Shown: positions 51,957 through 61,912 of the stretch, piece after piece
How positions within the stretch are numbered: the stretch's first letter is position 1
Layout of the letters: each line of letters starts with the position of its first letter
IMG/VR virus record: IMGVR_UViG_3300033997_000092
Location: 124,001-188,000 of that record
Reading direction: 5' to 3' (one strand)
DNA: 64,000 bases
Source of the DNA: a virus
Position numbers and translations under genes: made by a program
The notes under the pieces: model-generated
Database searches by the model: none
Seen by the model: the letters and a program-made list of their open reading frames with translations, nothing else
Told to the model about the DNA's origin: nothing

Positions 51957-52371
51957 TATTGTGTTGAGCGACCAAAAGTCGCTTGTAGATCTCGAACAGA
52001 CTACCTTTGATTTAATATCTGTTCCATCCGATACGTCGTATCGTCGGATGTGCATCTATATCCTGATGCAGACTGTGCAGCAGTACCCAAATACAGGTGA
52101 ATCTATGTTGTGCCACATAATTTCAACTCGTTTTGGTTACCATTCCTCATTTGTACGCGCTTGCCTTCGGGCAGCTTCAAACTACAACGGAATATATACT
52201 TTACGTGCTTGGTCAAATCGCATGATGCGTAAATCATCGGAACGGTTCTATGTAACACATAAGAACTTCGATGCGTATAAAGACTATTTACACTCGTTGC
52301 ATCCGGAGTTCTGCAATCCTGAATTCTGTAAATTGAATGTTGTATGGCCGCAGCTTGAAAAAGGTAAATAA
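51946..52371 (+). CDS. Hypothetical protein, 141 aa
   Basis: Two starts are possible. The ATG at 51946 has a strong GGAGG 8 bp upstream and is preferred; the ATG at 51910 (GGGAG 8 bp upstream) would overlap the previous gene by 47 bp. Helical, with a possible winged-helix-like segment (MLCHIISTRFGYHSSFVRAC). It ends TAATG on the helicase start and may be a helicase partner. Confidence 0.6.
   Translation: MPSDIVLSDQKSLVDLEQTTFDLISVPSDTSYRRMCIYILMQTVQQYPNTGESMLCHIISTRFGYHSSFVRACLRAASNYNGIYTLRAWSNRMMRKSSERFYVTHKNFDAYKDYLHSLHPEFCNPEFCKLNVVWPQLEKGK
52326..52334 (+). promoter_or_regulatory. CTGTAAATT motif inside upstream gene, before DnaB-like helicase
   Basis: CTGTAAATT lies 37 bp before the helicase ATG, the same distance as at the clamp loader, primase and SSB genes. 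It falls inside the 3' end of the previous ORF. Confidence 0.42.
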
Positions 52372-53744
52372 TGTCTAAGTCCTTGTACTCGCCGAATGGT
52401 GAAATGGACCTGATAAAGACACTGACTAATCCCGAGACATCAGATAAATCCCGTGCTGCTGTCTTGGGTAAGTTGGATCAATCGTTATTTAATGCTCCTG
52501 CTACGTTAGCCGCTTTTCGCAGAATTCAAACTCTTGCACAGAAGAGGCAACGTGTCCCTATATGGGACGATCTTATCGATGATCCTTCATTCGATGCAGA
52601 TGTCAGGGCTGAGTTAGAGGAATCAGATCGAGAACCTATCCGCTCTAAGAAACGGCTTACTACCGTAATCGAGCGTCTTGATAAGTACAGGAAGTTGCGT
52701 GAACTGTTACAGATCACTGAAACGTCCATCGCTTATTTTGACAGAGAGGATAAGTTAGATCCAGATGAACTAGCCGATAACATATCCAACAAGTTGGCTC
52801 ATGTCAGGAAGAAACATTCCACAGAACAAAAAATATGGAACATGGGGGTAAAGAGTAATACATCAAAGTTTATCAGAAATACTTTGAACAAGGGCAAAGA
52901 GAAACAACTACTTACCGGGTTCAAGGATTATGATGATCGCAATGGTGGATTGCCTGACTCTGGTGTATTCATACTTGCAGGTACTACATCTGGCGGTAAA
53001 TCAGTTGTAGCAAACAACTTGCTGTACAATCTTGTTACAAACAACCGCCGTTTGTCAGGTGTTAAGATAACACTTGAAATGACCGCCGAACAAGAACTTA
53101 AACGTATCATGTCGATGGTCACAGGTATTCCTTTCTGGCGTATCAAGCAAAACAAACTTAATGCCGCTGAGAAAGAAAGCATAGTCCGTAAGATGGCTAA
53201 GTTCAATAAGAAGATCAAGAAACGTAAGTGTCAGATGTCTTGGGTAAGTCCTGAAGGCTCCATGACTATCGATGACGTCTTGAATATGTGTAAGCCTTTC
53301 GGCTACAACGTAATCTTGTTGGACTACATCAGCTTGCTTGAAGGAGTTGATGATGATAACCAGTGGCGTATGTTGAGTGCTATTGCCCGTAAAGCAAAAG
53401 TATATGCAACAGAAACCAAAACCTTGTTTGTTATTCTATGTCAGTTGGATGGCAAAACTAACCAGTTGCGTTATTCTCAAGGTGTTAAAGAACATGCTGA
53501 CGTAATGTGGGCCTGGAATTACACTGACGAAGAACAACGTGCCTTGAAAGTTTTACCAATCAAAGTAGTTAAAGCGCGTGATGGTGAGTTGTTCAACTTA
53601 GACTTGAGCGAACACTTTGAAGTTATGCGTGTTGGTGATATGGATTCTGATTCAGGTCCTAAGTTTAGTAGTAAAATGCGTAAACCTAAGTCTGGCTCCA
53701 AAGAGGATAATGAAGAAGGAAACGACGGCTATGTGATGTCGTAA
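52371..53744 (+). CDS. Replicative DNA helicase, DnaB family
   Basis: The 457-residue protein has a helical N-terminal region, then the RecA-like motor: Walker A LAGTTSGGKSVV (about 201-212), KITLEMTAEQELKR, VILLDYISLL (Walker B) and LCQLDGKTNQLRYSQGVKEHADVMWAW. It would unwind DNA at the fork with the phage primase. It is the same size as DnaB. The C-terminus is acidic/Ser-Lys. It is followed by a terminator, so it ends its unit. Confidence 0.9.
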   Translation: MSKSLYSPNGEMDLIKTLTNPETSDKSRAAVLGKLDQSLFNAPATLAAFRRIQTLAQKRQRVPIWDDLIDDPSFDADVRAELEESDREPIRSKKRLTTVIERLDKYRKLRELLQITETSIAYFDREDKLDPDELADNISNKLAHVRKKHSTEQKIWNMGVKSNTSKFIRNTLNKGKEKQLLTGFKDYDDRNGGLPDSGVFILAGTTSGGKSVVANNLLYNLVTNNRRLSGVKITLEMTAEQELKRIMSMVTGIPFWRIKQNKLNAAEKESIVRKMAKFNKKIKKRKCQMSWVSPEGSMTIDDVLNMCKPFGYNVILLDYISLLEGVDDDNQWRMLSAIARKAKVYATETKTLFVILCQLDGKTNQLRYSQGVKEHADVMWAWNYTDEEQRALKVLPIKVVKARDGELFNLDLSEHFEVMRVGDMDSDSGPKFSSKMRKPKSGSKEDNEEGNDGYVMS

Positions 53745-53746
53745 TC

Positions 53747-53773
53747 AATGGGGGCCATAGTGCCCCCATTTTG
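53747..53773 (+). terminator. Intrinsic terminator after helicase
   Basis: AATGGGGGC (53747-53755) pairs with GCCCCCATT (53762-53770), followed by TTGCATTT. GC-rich 9-bp stem, modest U-tract. Confidence 0.8.
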
Positions 53774-53805
53774 CATTTATGCGCCAAAATTCAGTGGAGA
53801 TTGCT

Positions 53806-54612
53806 ATGACGGCAATACTTATTAGCCAAGAAGACGGTCCTTACGGAATCGTAACAGAGTCCTATGAGATAGGTCCTTCAGAATTCAATGTTATTCTTTC
53901 TGATAGTGTTGTTGCTACAAACAACCTAATGGTCATTCACTTTGATCATAATGAATATGTTCGGTCGAACAAAGGCAACCAGTTACGTACCCATGTAAAC
54001 CAAGAACTCGAAGAACCTGATGGTGATCTTGACCTTTCACAAATCCGTGACCGTGTTGTGAATTCGATGCCTTATAAAACACGAACCATATTAGCTGACG
54101 TTGCCAAAAGCATGGCAGACGTTGCCGACTTTGAAAATGTAATTGATGTGGATGCTAAAGACTTGGAAAAGTTTACTAGCAAAATATCAAAAGAATCAAA
54201 AGGCCTTTCTAAGAAACTACGTGAAGACCTACTTCCTGCTGTAATGTCATTTGACCACGCCTCAGCCTATGTTGAGGCTTTTGTTCGTGACGGCTTACAG
54301 TTATCTGGTTTCGCTGTCGATAGTGGTGATTTATCTCCACACATTGCTGCCCTTGTTAAAATCCAGACTGTCAGCCATATAGCGGAAGCTATGAAAGGCA
54401 ATAAAAAGCTCATGGCCAAATATATGAGCATGTATACAAAGCAAGCGTTCGATGAAGCTGTCTTACTAGGTAAGAATCTAGCTAAAAGAGTGCTTGCTGA
54501 GCGTTATACGCAAACTTTGTCGAATCCAGTAGGTAGAGTCACTAATTCAATAGGGACAGTATCTGGATTGAGTAAACGACATGAAGAAAAAGCGCATAAT
54601 ATCCAAAGCTGA
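53806..54612 (+). CDS. Hypothetical protein, 268 aa, upstream of terminase
   Basis: GTGGAGATTGCT precedes the ATG at 53806. N-terminal half beta-rich, C-terminal half helical. It overlaps the terminase large subunit by 32 bp, the place where many phages encode the small terminase. It shows no clear helix-turn-helix, so that assignment is only a suggestion. Confidence 0.6.
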   Translation: MTAILISQEDGPYGIVTESYEIGPSEFNVILSDSVVATNNLMVIHFDHNEYVRSNKGNQLRTHVNQELEEPDGDLDLSQIRDRVVNSMPYKTRTILADVAKSMADVADFENVIDVDAKDLEKFTSKISKESKGLSKKLREDLLPAVMSFDHASAYVEAFVRDGLQLSGFAVDSGDLSPHIAALVKIQTVSHIAEAMKGNKKLMAKYMSMYTKQAFDEAVLLGKNLAKRVLAERYTQTLSNPVGRVTNSIGTVSGLSKRHEEKAHNIQS

Positions 54613-56758
54613 CAGTAAGGCCATGTCGCATACGCAAATTGATGCGATAGCAGACCTTATTGGATTGGCTAAAGTACAGACCCGCCTTCCTGATGATTTT
54701 GAAGAATTGGCTGAGCCTAGTGCTGACATAGGCCTGTACGATGACGACTTTGATTTACAATCTATAATCGAGGCCGAACTAACGAATTTCAGCCCTATTC
54801 CAAGGGATATGAAAATCGATGACAGTTCGATGCCTCTAGCACCTAATTTCTACGATTTCTGTATTGGTGAAAGCTTCTTAAACTCACCGCCTTACTTGGA
54901 ACAGGCTCTTATAGGTGTACGTTTCTTTGGCGACTACTGTGTCCATTGTTCAGACAACGAATGGATGAGCGATGATGGTCACGAAGCTGATGAAGGCCTA
55001 CCTATGTTTGAGAGTAAGGTTTGCTTACTCCAAAATGGTACCTGTCCTAAGTGCGGTGCACGTAAAGTAGAAATGTACAAGTCAGGTGAACTGAACTTCT
55101 ACAACGAGTTGGCTGTAAACGCTGGTCAACGTAGTGGTAAGTCTGCTGTGACGACTATGATTGCAGCTTACATACTCCACATGTACTTGAAACTTGGTAA
55201 GCCTAATGACTTACTGGGTATTCGACCTAACGAAGTTCTGCATGGTACATTCCTTGCCTTAACATTGGGCCAAGCGCGTGAGAACTTATGGGACCCATTC
55301 TACGGTTACATTACCGAAAGTCCGTGGTTCAAGAACTACCATAGACTACTACGCCACTATGAGAAGCTGTATGGTGAGCAACTTTTCTCTATCAAAGAAA
55401 TGTTTGTCCGTTACCGTCACCGCAATATGCTGTGGTATCCAGCTACTCCTGACCAACGTACATTACGTGGACGTACACGTATATTCGCCGCAATCGACGA
55501 ATTAGGTTGGTTCGACAACAACAGAGACACCAAGAAAGTTAAAGATAACGCTCACGGTGTTTACACTGCTGCATCAAACAGTTTGGCTACTGCACGTCAG
55601 GCCGAACGACGCCTCATTAAAATGGACTTCGATAGACCTGTAACTGGTTACATGGTCAACGTAAGTTCCCCTAGCAGTATACGCGATAAGATATGCGAAC
55701 TGGTCCGTTTATCAGTTGGATCTAAAAAGCTGCTTGGTCTGCATAAACCTACTTGGAAGATGAACCCGAACTTACCGTTCGACAGTGACATTATCCAAGA
55801 ATACTTCCGTCGTGATCCAATTGCTGCTAAACGCGACTTGGGAGCAGAGCCTTCACTTTCTGCCCATCCGTTTATAGCCAATTCTCAATTCATCCTTAAC
55901 GCTATCCGCGAGAAAGGCCGCAACTGGATTAAATATCGCCTCAAAATCGAAATCTTCGGTAAAGGTAAACTCGCCAAGCGCTATCGCACTGCCGAAATCC
56001 AAGCTGTTCAGGACAAGAACAACAATCCAAGCGTTATGGCTGTGGATGCTGGCCTAACTAACAACAGCTTTGCTCTTACAATAGGTTCGATCCACGATGG
56101 CATACCACATATAGATCTTATCATTGAAGTACAGCCTCTTCCTGGTATTCCAGTTAGCCATACATTGCTCTATACTGACATTATACTTCCTCTTATTGAA
56201 AAGCGTAATGTCCGTGTTCTGTTAGCTGACCGTTGGAATAGTGTAAAGTTATTAGAAGATGCCTTACGTCAGTGTCCTGAACAACTCAAAATAGCCAAAC
56301 AGTATAGCTTAAAGTATACTGACATGGTTGCCACACGCGATGACATAGAAATGAAGAATCTTATGATTCCAATTCCTGAAACTCATCCGTGTACAATAGA
56401 ACAGTTAATCGACCATAACCCAGACGATTATCCTAAGTGTTTTGAAGGACGTCCAGTTGATCACTTCATTGTTCAAATGGCCACAATACAAGACATGATG
56501 AAGAAAGGTGTAGGTAAAGGTGACGGGTTCACTGACGATATTTGGCGCTCTGCTGCATTAACACATTGGGGCCTTCGTAATCCTGATTTTGTAGAACACT
56601 TGATACCTGCTATAACTCAAGCTCCTAAAACGCAACCTCTTATTGCACACATGGGTAAGTTGTCGCGTATTGCGGGAGGAACAAGTGCTGGTGGGACAAG
56701 CGCATCTGTATTGTCGTCTTCTGGCGGCTATTTGGGTTACAGAAAGAGCCTGAAATAG
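54581..56758 (+). CDS. Terminase large subunit
   Basis: The 725-residue protein has the packaging ATPase: Walker A NAGQRSGKSAV (about 181-190), Walker B FAAIDELGW (about 301-308), and the RNase H-like nuclease with MAVDAGLTNN (about 486). A Cys4 zinc module (CVHC about 123-126; CPKC about 155-158) is inserted before the ATPase. It cuts concatemers and drives DNA into the prohead. Longer than T4 gp17 (610 aa). Followed by a small zinc protein and the portal. Confidence 0.92.
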   Translation: MKKKRIISKADSKAMSHTQIDAIADLIGLAKVQTRLPDDFEELAEPSADIGLYDDDFDLQSIIEAELTNFSPIPRDMKIDDSSMPLAPNFYDFCIGESFLNSPPYLEQALIGVRFFGDYCVHCSDNEWMSDDGHEADEGLPMFESKVCLLQNGTCPKCGARKVEMYKSGELNFYNELAVNAGQRSGKSAVTTMIAAYILHMYLKLGKPNDLLGIRPNEVLHGTFLALTLGQARENLWDPFYGYITESPWFKNYHRLLRHYEKLYGEQLFSIKEMFVRYRHRNMLWYPATPDQRTLRGRTRIFAAIDELGWFDNNRDTKKVKDNAHGVYTAASNSLATARQAERRLIKMDFDRPVTGYMVNVSSPSSIRDKICELVRLSVGSKKLLGLHKPTWKMNPNLPFDSDIIQEYFRRDPIAAKRDLGAEPSLSAHPFIANSQFILNAIREKGRNWIKYRLKIEIFGKGKLAKRYRTAEIQAVQDKNNNPSVMAVDAGLTNNSFALTIGSIHDGIPHIDLIIEVQPLPGIPVSHTLLYTDIILPLIEKRNVRVLLADRWNSVKLLEDALRQCPEQLKIAKQYSLKYTDMVATRDDIEMKNLMIPIPETHPCTIEQLIDHNPDDYPKCFEGRPVDHFIVQMATIQDMMKKGVGKGDGFTDDIWRSAALTHWGLRNPDFVEHLIPAITQAPKTQPLIAHMGKLSRIAGGTSAGGTSASVLSSSGGYLGYRKSLK

Positions 56759-56808
56759 AGCTTCCACAACGCTAATTTATAGCTATAGGTTGGCTATGGA
56801 GAATTAAA

Positions 56809-57042
56809 ATGAAAGTCGTTAATCCATTCGATTTATTGAAGCAGGATAAACCGGATAGTTTGGCCAGTCAGAGTTCTGATGGCCTTGTAAGTGAATCAAC
56901 CGTTATAAATGACGATCCAAGTGTGTGCCCTAAGTGCCGCGCTCCTATGGACACAAAGCAAATCAGAACTCCAGACTTCAAAGGTTTGGAGCCTGTATTT
57001 TGGTGCAATAGTTGCAGAGTAACTACGCCTAAACCTCTTTAA
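56809..57042 (+). CDS. Small zinc-ribbon protein, 77 aa
   Basis: ATGGAGAATTAAA precedes the ATG. The second half has CPKC ... CNSC, a zinc ribbon. It lies between the terminase and portal genes. Function unknown. Confidence 0.65.
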   Translation: MKVVNPFDLLKQDKPDSLASQSSDGLVSESTVINDDPSVCPKCRAPMDTKQIRTPDFKGLEPVFWCNSCRVTTPKPL

Positions 57043-57051
57043 GGTAGCAGT

Positions 57052-58860
57052 ATGTTCAATTTCAAATCACGTATTGTTGCCGATTCCGGTTCGGGTAAAA
57101 AACAACAGAGTACGCTGGGTGTTTCTTCTCGCCCGCGTAAATCTCCTTCAAATCCTGGGTTCGTATCTGAATCCAACGCTGGTTCAGGTCCTACATTTGG
57201 CAAGATGGAAGTCGGATTAGATACATCCTTATTGCTTGAAGGTATGGATAGTGAACTCAGAGACAGACAACTATTTTCAGTGTATCGTGATATGTATTGG
57301 CACGATCCTGTTTGTGGTAGCTGTGCGGATTTATTCAGTACGCTCCCATTCAGTGAGTTTAATATTGGTGGTGCCCAAGACAAATACTTGGACTCCTACC
57401 GCGAAGCTATTGAAGTATTAAACTTGCGTAGTATTATGCCTCGCGTTTCCATTGACCACCAAGTAACCGGTGCGTTCTGTGGAAGTATGTTGTATAGTGC
57501 TGAAAAGAAAAAGATCTACGACTTGATGCCTCATCGCTACGATGATATAGCCGTGCATTCACTTCCTCTTTATAGCCAAGATCCTATTATGTATCTTCGC
57601 ATGAACGATGAAATGAAAAACACGCTGCGTTTGGACAGCCGGCGTATCGATATGATCCGTGAGCAGATGGGCGACAAGTTTTTTTCCAAGCTTATGGAAT
57701 CTGAACTTGAGCTTGATCCAATCGGAACAATCTATGTTCCACGTAAGACATTCTCGTTTGGCGAAGGTGTTAGTTACTTTAAACGTGTTCTGCCTCTGTG
57801 GTTAATTGAGAAGAACCTGTATCGTGGTACATTAGTTGAATCAGGTCGCAGGCAACGTGGTATCTTACACTTGATGTTAGGTGAAGAAGACTGGCAGCCA
57901 CAACCTGAAGACTTCCAACGTATCACAGATATGTTTATGGATGCTGATGCTGACCCAATCGGAGCTGTAGTGGCTACACGTTTAGGTATTAGCGTTAGTG
58001 AAATGCGTCAAGGCGGTGACTTCTGGAAAGTAACTGACATCTGGGACCAAACTACCCAAGTTAAAATGCGGGCACTTGGTATCAGTGAAGCATTCCTGTC
58101 TGGTGATGCAAGTTATGCAAACATGGAAGGTTCAATGACCGTGTTTGTTGAAACTCTCCGTGCGTACCGTGATATGATGACACGGAAGATATTCTATGAA
58201 AAAGTCTTCCCGCTTGTTTCATTGATGAATGGATTTACTGCTAAGAACGGCAAGATTTTAACCAAGTCAGGTCTGATGGAAGGTAACACTCAGGATATCC
58301 TGAGACGTATGCAAGACGGCTCTAAGTTGTTTATTCCTACAGTACACTGGGCAAAACAACTCAAGCCAGAACACGACCAGTCTTATATCGATATTTTAAA
58401 CATGATGACTGAGAAAGGCATACCAGTACCATTACGAGCGTTAGCTGCTGCTGGCGGATTCAACTTGGACCAATTGCTAATGAATCAATCCGAAGACTTG
58501 GCTACACAACGTCAACTCTTGGAATACAACAAACAGCTTTCTGATATGAAAGCTAAGTACGCTCCTGCTGAAGCTGGTGCTGGCGGTGAAGGTATGGCTT
58601 CTTTCTCCTCTGTGTTAGGTGATCGCCCTATGCCTAAATTGTTTGACCGTGACTTCGGTGAGCGCTCTGAAATTGTAGGCGTTACACGTACAGGTAAGCC
58701 TAAACATATCATCAACCAGCGCGCCGCTAACGCTAAGATGAACCAACAGATTATCAAAGGTCTGACATCGATTGCCCGCAGCGGTAATACTCCATTAACC
58801 AACTTGACTTCAACAGGAATGTTGCCGTCACCTGCATTATTCCGCGGTATGGGACAATGA
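57052..58860 (+). CDS. Portal protein
   Basis: The 602-residue protein has features of large portals: YRDMYWHDPVCGSCADLFST near residue 78, a long middle domain (RRIDMIREQMGDKF, FKRVLPLWLIEKNLYRGT), helical DMWDQ/MRALGISEAFLSG segment, and a Pro/Gly-rich disordered C-terminus. Its place 300 bp after the terminase is the usual phage order. The portal forms the dodecameric channel through which DNA enters the head. The assignment comes from order and a DP..G...D pattern, without a decisive catalytic motif. Confidence 0.82.
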   Translation: MFNFKSRIVADSGSGKKQQSTLGVSSRPRKSPSNPGFVSESNAGSGPTFGKMEVGLDTSLLLEGMDSELRDRQLFSVYRDMYWHDPVCGSCADLFSTLPFSEFNIGGAQDKYLDSYREAIEVLNLRSIMPRVSIDHQVTGAFCGSMLYSAEKKKIYDLMPHRYDDIAVHSLPLYSQDPIMYLRMNDEMKNTLRLDSRRIDMIREQMGDKFFSKLMESELELDPIGTIYVPRKTFSFGEGVSYFKRVLPLWLIEKNLYRGTLVESGRRQRGILHLMLGEEDWQPQPEDFQRITDMFMDADADPIGAVVATRLGISVSEMRQGGDFWKVTDIWDQTTQVKMRALGISEAFLSGDASYANMEGSMTVFVETLRAYRDMMTRKIFYEKVFPLVSLMNGFTAKNGKILTKSGLMEGNTQDILRRMQDGSKLFIPTVHWAKQLKPEHDQSYIDILNMMTEKGIPVPLRALAAAGGFNLDQLLMNQSEDLATQRQLLEYNKQLSDMKAKYAPAEAGAGGEGMASFSSVLGDRPMPKLFDRDFGERSEIVGVTRTGKPKHIINQRAANAKMNQQIIKGLTSIARSGNTPLTNLTSTGMLPSPALFRGMGQ

Positions 58861-59621
58861 AGAAACTGCTACACACCTTAGACCGTTTATGCCTGTCAGT
58901 TAGCCGGTGGTTAGTTTACCACCGGTTCGCTCAGTATGAGTGGTCTCCAGTACAAAAACTAATAGATAAAAGCGCCCGTGAAGATACTACTGGAATCGAT
59001 TCCGCTGTCCATTCATTGAAAATAAACATCAGTGATAAAGACATGCTAGTTCCTGAACTTGGCTTATTTACAGGACAAGGTGCCTATATATGCAAAGCTT
59101 GGGTAAATCCACTAGGCTTCAATCTGCCTGATTATCCTGGCGGTGACAAGATTGTAACATCGAGTTCGTATGTGAACGCTGTTAAAGCAAAACAAGAATT
59201 GGATGAATTGGTCCAGACCTTGATAGCTTATCTCCGTGATACATTGAAATACGATGTCGATATTGGACGCTGGACTCGGTTTCTGTTTGAAATGCCTGAA
59301 TTGTTACTGTTCCAGTATTTCTCACATCCTCATTTTAAAGACTTTGCCAAAAACTACAGTGTTGCGATAGGCTCCCTTGTAGCTTTTGAACGAAAAGGAT
59401 TCCATACAGATAACACTGAATCTTCTAAAGCCAGACTCAAAGAACTTGAAACACAGTTGCTTCATGTTATGTGTAGCGGTTTGCATTTATACAGTTACAA
59501 GTTTTATTGTGAACTTGTACGTGAACTTCCAAAAGACTTTGCGGAGCGTATGCCTGCAGTCAAACTTAAAATGAAACATACTACACAGGAAACATTTACT
59601 TATGTGTCCTGTAATTTGTAA
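58857..59621 (+). CDS. Hypothetical protein, 254 aa
   Basis: Overlaps the portal gene by ATGA. Helical, basic, without known domain. Possibly a head-morphogenesis factor by position. Confidence 0.6.
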   Translation: MKKLLHTLDRLCLSVSRWLVYHRFAQYEWSPVQKLIDKSAREDTTGIDSAVHSLKINISDKDMLVPELGLFTGQGAYICKAWVNPLGFNLPDYPGGDKIVTSSSYVNAVKAKQELDELVQTLIAYLRDTLKYDVDIGRWTRFLFEMPELLLFQYFSHPHFKDFAKNYSVAIGSLVAFERKGFHTDNTESSKARLKELETQLLHVMCSGLHLYSYKFYCELVRELPKDFAERMPAVKLKMKHTTQETFTYVSCNL

Positions 59622-59630
59622 GGAGCTGTG

Positions 59631-60047
59631 ATGGGATTACCTGATGAATACACATTAGGACAACTCAAGGAACACATAGCTGGTGGTGGTTATCTTCGCA
59701 TACTTGCAAAGTGTAAATCAAAGCCGTACACAGGAGTAGTTTTCATTGTGTCTGGCGTTAAGCACGATGCAGCCGTTAACTATCACGATGTTTCAGTGTC
59801 TTTTGGTTTCTTTTTATCGAATGATATGGGTGACCTGACACTTGAACGTCCTAAGTCTGAGGTACTGCATCTGCGTAAAGCAAATCAGCTTGACTTGGAC
59901 CTGTGTTACTTGGCCGGATTGTATGGCAGGAGGCTAGGTACGTTGTTTACGACTCAGCCTGATTCAGCCTACGTGTCGTCGGCTATATTCAACAACACTG
60001 AATTTGAATCTTCCGTTGTATTAGGAGAATCAACTGATGGCGAATGA
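59631..60047 (+). CDS. Hypothetical protein, 138 aa
   Basis: AAGGAGCTGTG precedes the ATG at 59631. Alpha/beta protein, unknown. Overlaps the next gene by 11 bp. Confidence 0.6.
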   Translation: MGLPDEYTLGQLKEHIAGGGYLRILAKCKSKPYTGVVFIVSGVKHDAAVNYHDVSVSFGFFLSNDMGDLTLERPKSEVLHLRKANQLDLDLCYLAGLYGRRLGTLFTTQPDSAYVSSAIFNNTEFESSVVLGESTDGE

Positions 60048-60291
60048 ACTTGATAAGAAATTTGCAGAGCGTTTTGGTTTGCCTGAGCAAGACTGGACTT
60101 CTGACAAAATCAAAATTCCATTTGAGTCGCTGAAGCTTACTGAAGCACAAAAGACAAAAGCAATGTCCGAAGCTGTAGGTTATGCCAGCGACAAATTCTA
60201 CAAAGGACAAAATCAAGATCCGTACTTGTATTACTTCTTGATGTTGTCTACACCGAATGCCGTTATTATGGCAGCATTACTCAACACATAA
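60037..60291 (+). CDS. Hypothetical protein, 84 aa
   Basis: TAGGAGAATCAACTG precedes the ATG. Helical and charged first half, hydrophobic end (YLYYFLMLSTPNAVIMAALL) that could be a membrane or interface helix. Function unknown. Confidence 0.6.
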   Translation: MANELDKKFAERFGLPEQDWTSDKIKIPFESLKLTEAQKTKAMSEAVGYASDKFYKGQNQDPYLYYFLMLSTPNAVIMAALLNT

Positions 60292-60306
60292 CACTGGGAC
60301 AAATTC

Positions 60307-60738
60307 ATGGATACTTTGTTTAGCTTCTACAATCTTGATGTAGCAAAACTTAAACGTGTGACCTTCTTAAATTCATCAGGTAGTGTTCCTGCTGAAATCA
60401 TGGAAGTTCTCAACGAATTTGCCGACAATATCGACGAACATTTTGATATTGGCCAGGCGACTGATTACGAAACTGCTGAGCCTCTAATGGAAGCTTTGCA
60501 GGAATTTCTGATTGTCAACGGTGTCATGGACGATCCTTCAGAGCTGGACATTGATGAAGACGACGAAGATGCAGAACTTCCGCTGCCTCCAGTCATGATA
60601 GAATCAGTTGTCCGTCTGCGCGTAGGTAATGAAGTTAAATTCCTTATCCACGTTATGGATCCAGACAGTGATATGTACGATGACGAAGAAGAAGACATCA
60701 GTTTTGATGATGACGAAGAAGAGGAAGACTTCGAGTAG
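60307..60738 (+). CDS. Acidic hypothetical protein, 143 aa
   Basis: A folded centre with Asp/Glu tracts in the middle (SELDIDEDDEDAELPLP) and at the C-terminus (EEDISFDDDEEEEDFE). Ends before a terminator-like hairpin. No function evident. Confidence 0.6.
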   Translation: MDTLFSFYNLDVAKLKRVTFLNSSGSVPAEIMEVLNEFADNIDEHFDIGQATDYETAEPLMEALQEFLIVNGVMDDPSELDIDEDDEDAELPLPPVMIESVVRLRVGNEVKFLIHVMDPDSDMYDDEEEDISFDDDEEEEDFE

Positions 60739-60749
60739 TCAGGTGTGGG

Positions 60750-60773
60750 AAGGGCGCTATATGTGCCCTTTTC
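60750..60773 (+). terminator. Intrinsic terminator
   Basis: AAGGGC (60750-60755) pairs with GCCCTT (60765-60770), extended by TTC. Short stem, directly after the acidic gene. Confidence 0.65.
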
Positions 60774-60809
60774 GCGATCTTGTGGCATAAAATTTCGCAG
60801 GTGACTATC

Positions 60810-61124
60810 ATGTTTGTTCAACTTGTACATGAATCCGTGTTAACTGTCGGCCATTATCTTAACAATGTTCAAAACGGTATTTATACGGTTATGTTGGTTC
60901 CGGTAGATTCTAGGGAAGATGCTGTTATACGTCTACGCGCTTTTAGTGACCGTATTCGCCAAAAGCTTCCTGCTATGGACAGTCCTGAGCTAACTGCCTA
61001 TTGTTGTGGTAGCAATCCTATCAAATGTTGTGGTAAGCTACATAGTCATATAGAATCGGTTATCGCACAGGCAAATCCAAAGACGCCTAAAGTTATAGAT
61101 CATAGACGGGACTGGCAAAAATGA
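60810..61124 (+). CDS. Hypothetical protein, 104 aa
   Basis: CAGGTGACTATC precedes the ATG. Cys pairs YCCGS and KCCGK might bind a metal. Overlaps the next gene by ATGA. Unknown. Confidence 0.6.
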   Translation: MFVQLVHESVLTVGHYLNNVQNGIYTVMLVPVDSREDAVIRLRAFSDRIRQKLPAMDSPELTAYCCGSNPIKCCGKLHSHIESVIAQANPKTPKVIDHRRDWQK

Positions 61125-61468
61125 AAATACTTGTAGCTATCTCTGGTGCTGGTGCTGCCAAATCTGTAAATAGTGTAGTAAGAAAAGACGGTAAGATCCA
61201 TTACGCGGGTTTAGTGTTCCCTGACTTCGATAAACCCATTGTCTTAAAGTCAGGCAAACACAAACGTGCCGTACTTGCTAAGAAAGGGAAGTTCTTTAAG
61301 TTGGTTCGCTATGGTAGAGTTGGATATGAAGATTTTACCACCCACAAAGACAAAGAAAGACGCGATAGATTTCGTGCCCGCTTTCGTGGCATCCTAACTA
61401 AAGAAGGGAAGCCTGCTTACAAAGATAAATGGACCGCCGCACACTGGGCTTACTACGACTTATGGTGA
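61121..61468 (+). CDS. Hypothetical protein of DUF5754-like type, 115 aa
   Basis: The C-terminal half (DFTTHKDKERRDRFRARFRG, then KDKWTAAHWAYYDLW) follows, from memory, a small conserved family seen in large DNA viruses, with a HKDxxRR core and Trp-ending tail. Function of that family is not known to me. Overlaps its neighbour by ATGA. Confidence 0.55.
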   Translation: MKILVAISGAGAAKSVNSVVRKDGKIHYAGLVFPDFDKPIVLKSGKHKRAVLAKKGKFFKLVRYGRVGYEDFTTHKDKERRDRFRARFRGILTKEGKPAYKDKWTAAHWAYYDLW

Positions 61469-61471
61469 TAT

Positions 61472-61912
61472 ATGGTTACTGAACTTGTTTTCGGATGTGG
61501 ATGTGTCAAACCAACAAAGCGCGAACCGTTAAAAGCCTCTACTTCTCGTTGTCCTGTACATGGTCATGGAGTAGTAGCATTGACATCGGGTAAGCGTTTG
61601 CGTAACAAGCTCGACACTAAAAAGTTGAAAGCTGTATGCTGTCCTTTGGCAGAATTCACACATGAAGACAGTTTGGTAATTGTTGATTGTTCAAAACCCC
61701 TCAAGGTACTACAAAAACAAGTAACAGGAAAACACGTTGTTTACAAAGATGCTAAGTCATTGGCAGTCCTGTCTCTATGTATCTCATTTGCTAAGTCTGT
61801 TACTGTTCATACACGGAGCCCTTTAGTATTCCGTATGTGTAAATATCCAGATAGCATAACTTCGATGACGCCTAATGGTTCAGGTAAATACGATGTCAAA
61901 AAAGCAAGCTAA
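61472..61912 (+). CDS. Hypothetical Cys-containing protein, 146 aa
   Basis: An N-terminal GCGCVK...RCPVHGHG could bind zinc. The rest is alpha/beta. Overlaps the exonuclease gene by 20 bp. Function unknown. Confidence 0.58.
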   Translation: MVTELVFGCGCVKPTKREPLKASTSRCPVHGHGVVALTSGKRLRNKLDTKKLKAVCCPLAEFTHEDSLVIVDCSKPLKVLQKQVTGKHVVYKDAKSLAVLSLCISFAKSVTVHTRSPLVFRMCKYPDSITSMTPNGSGKYDVKKAS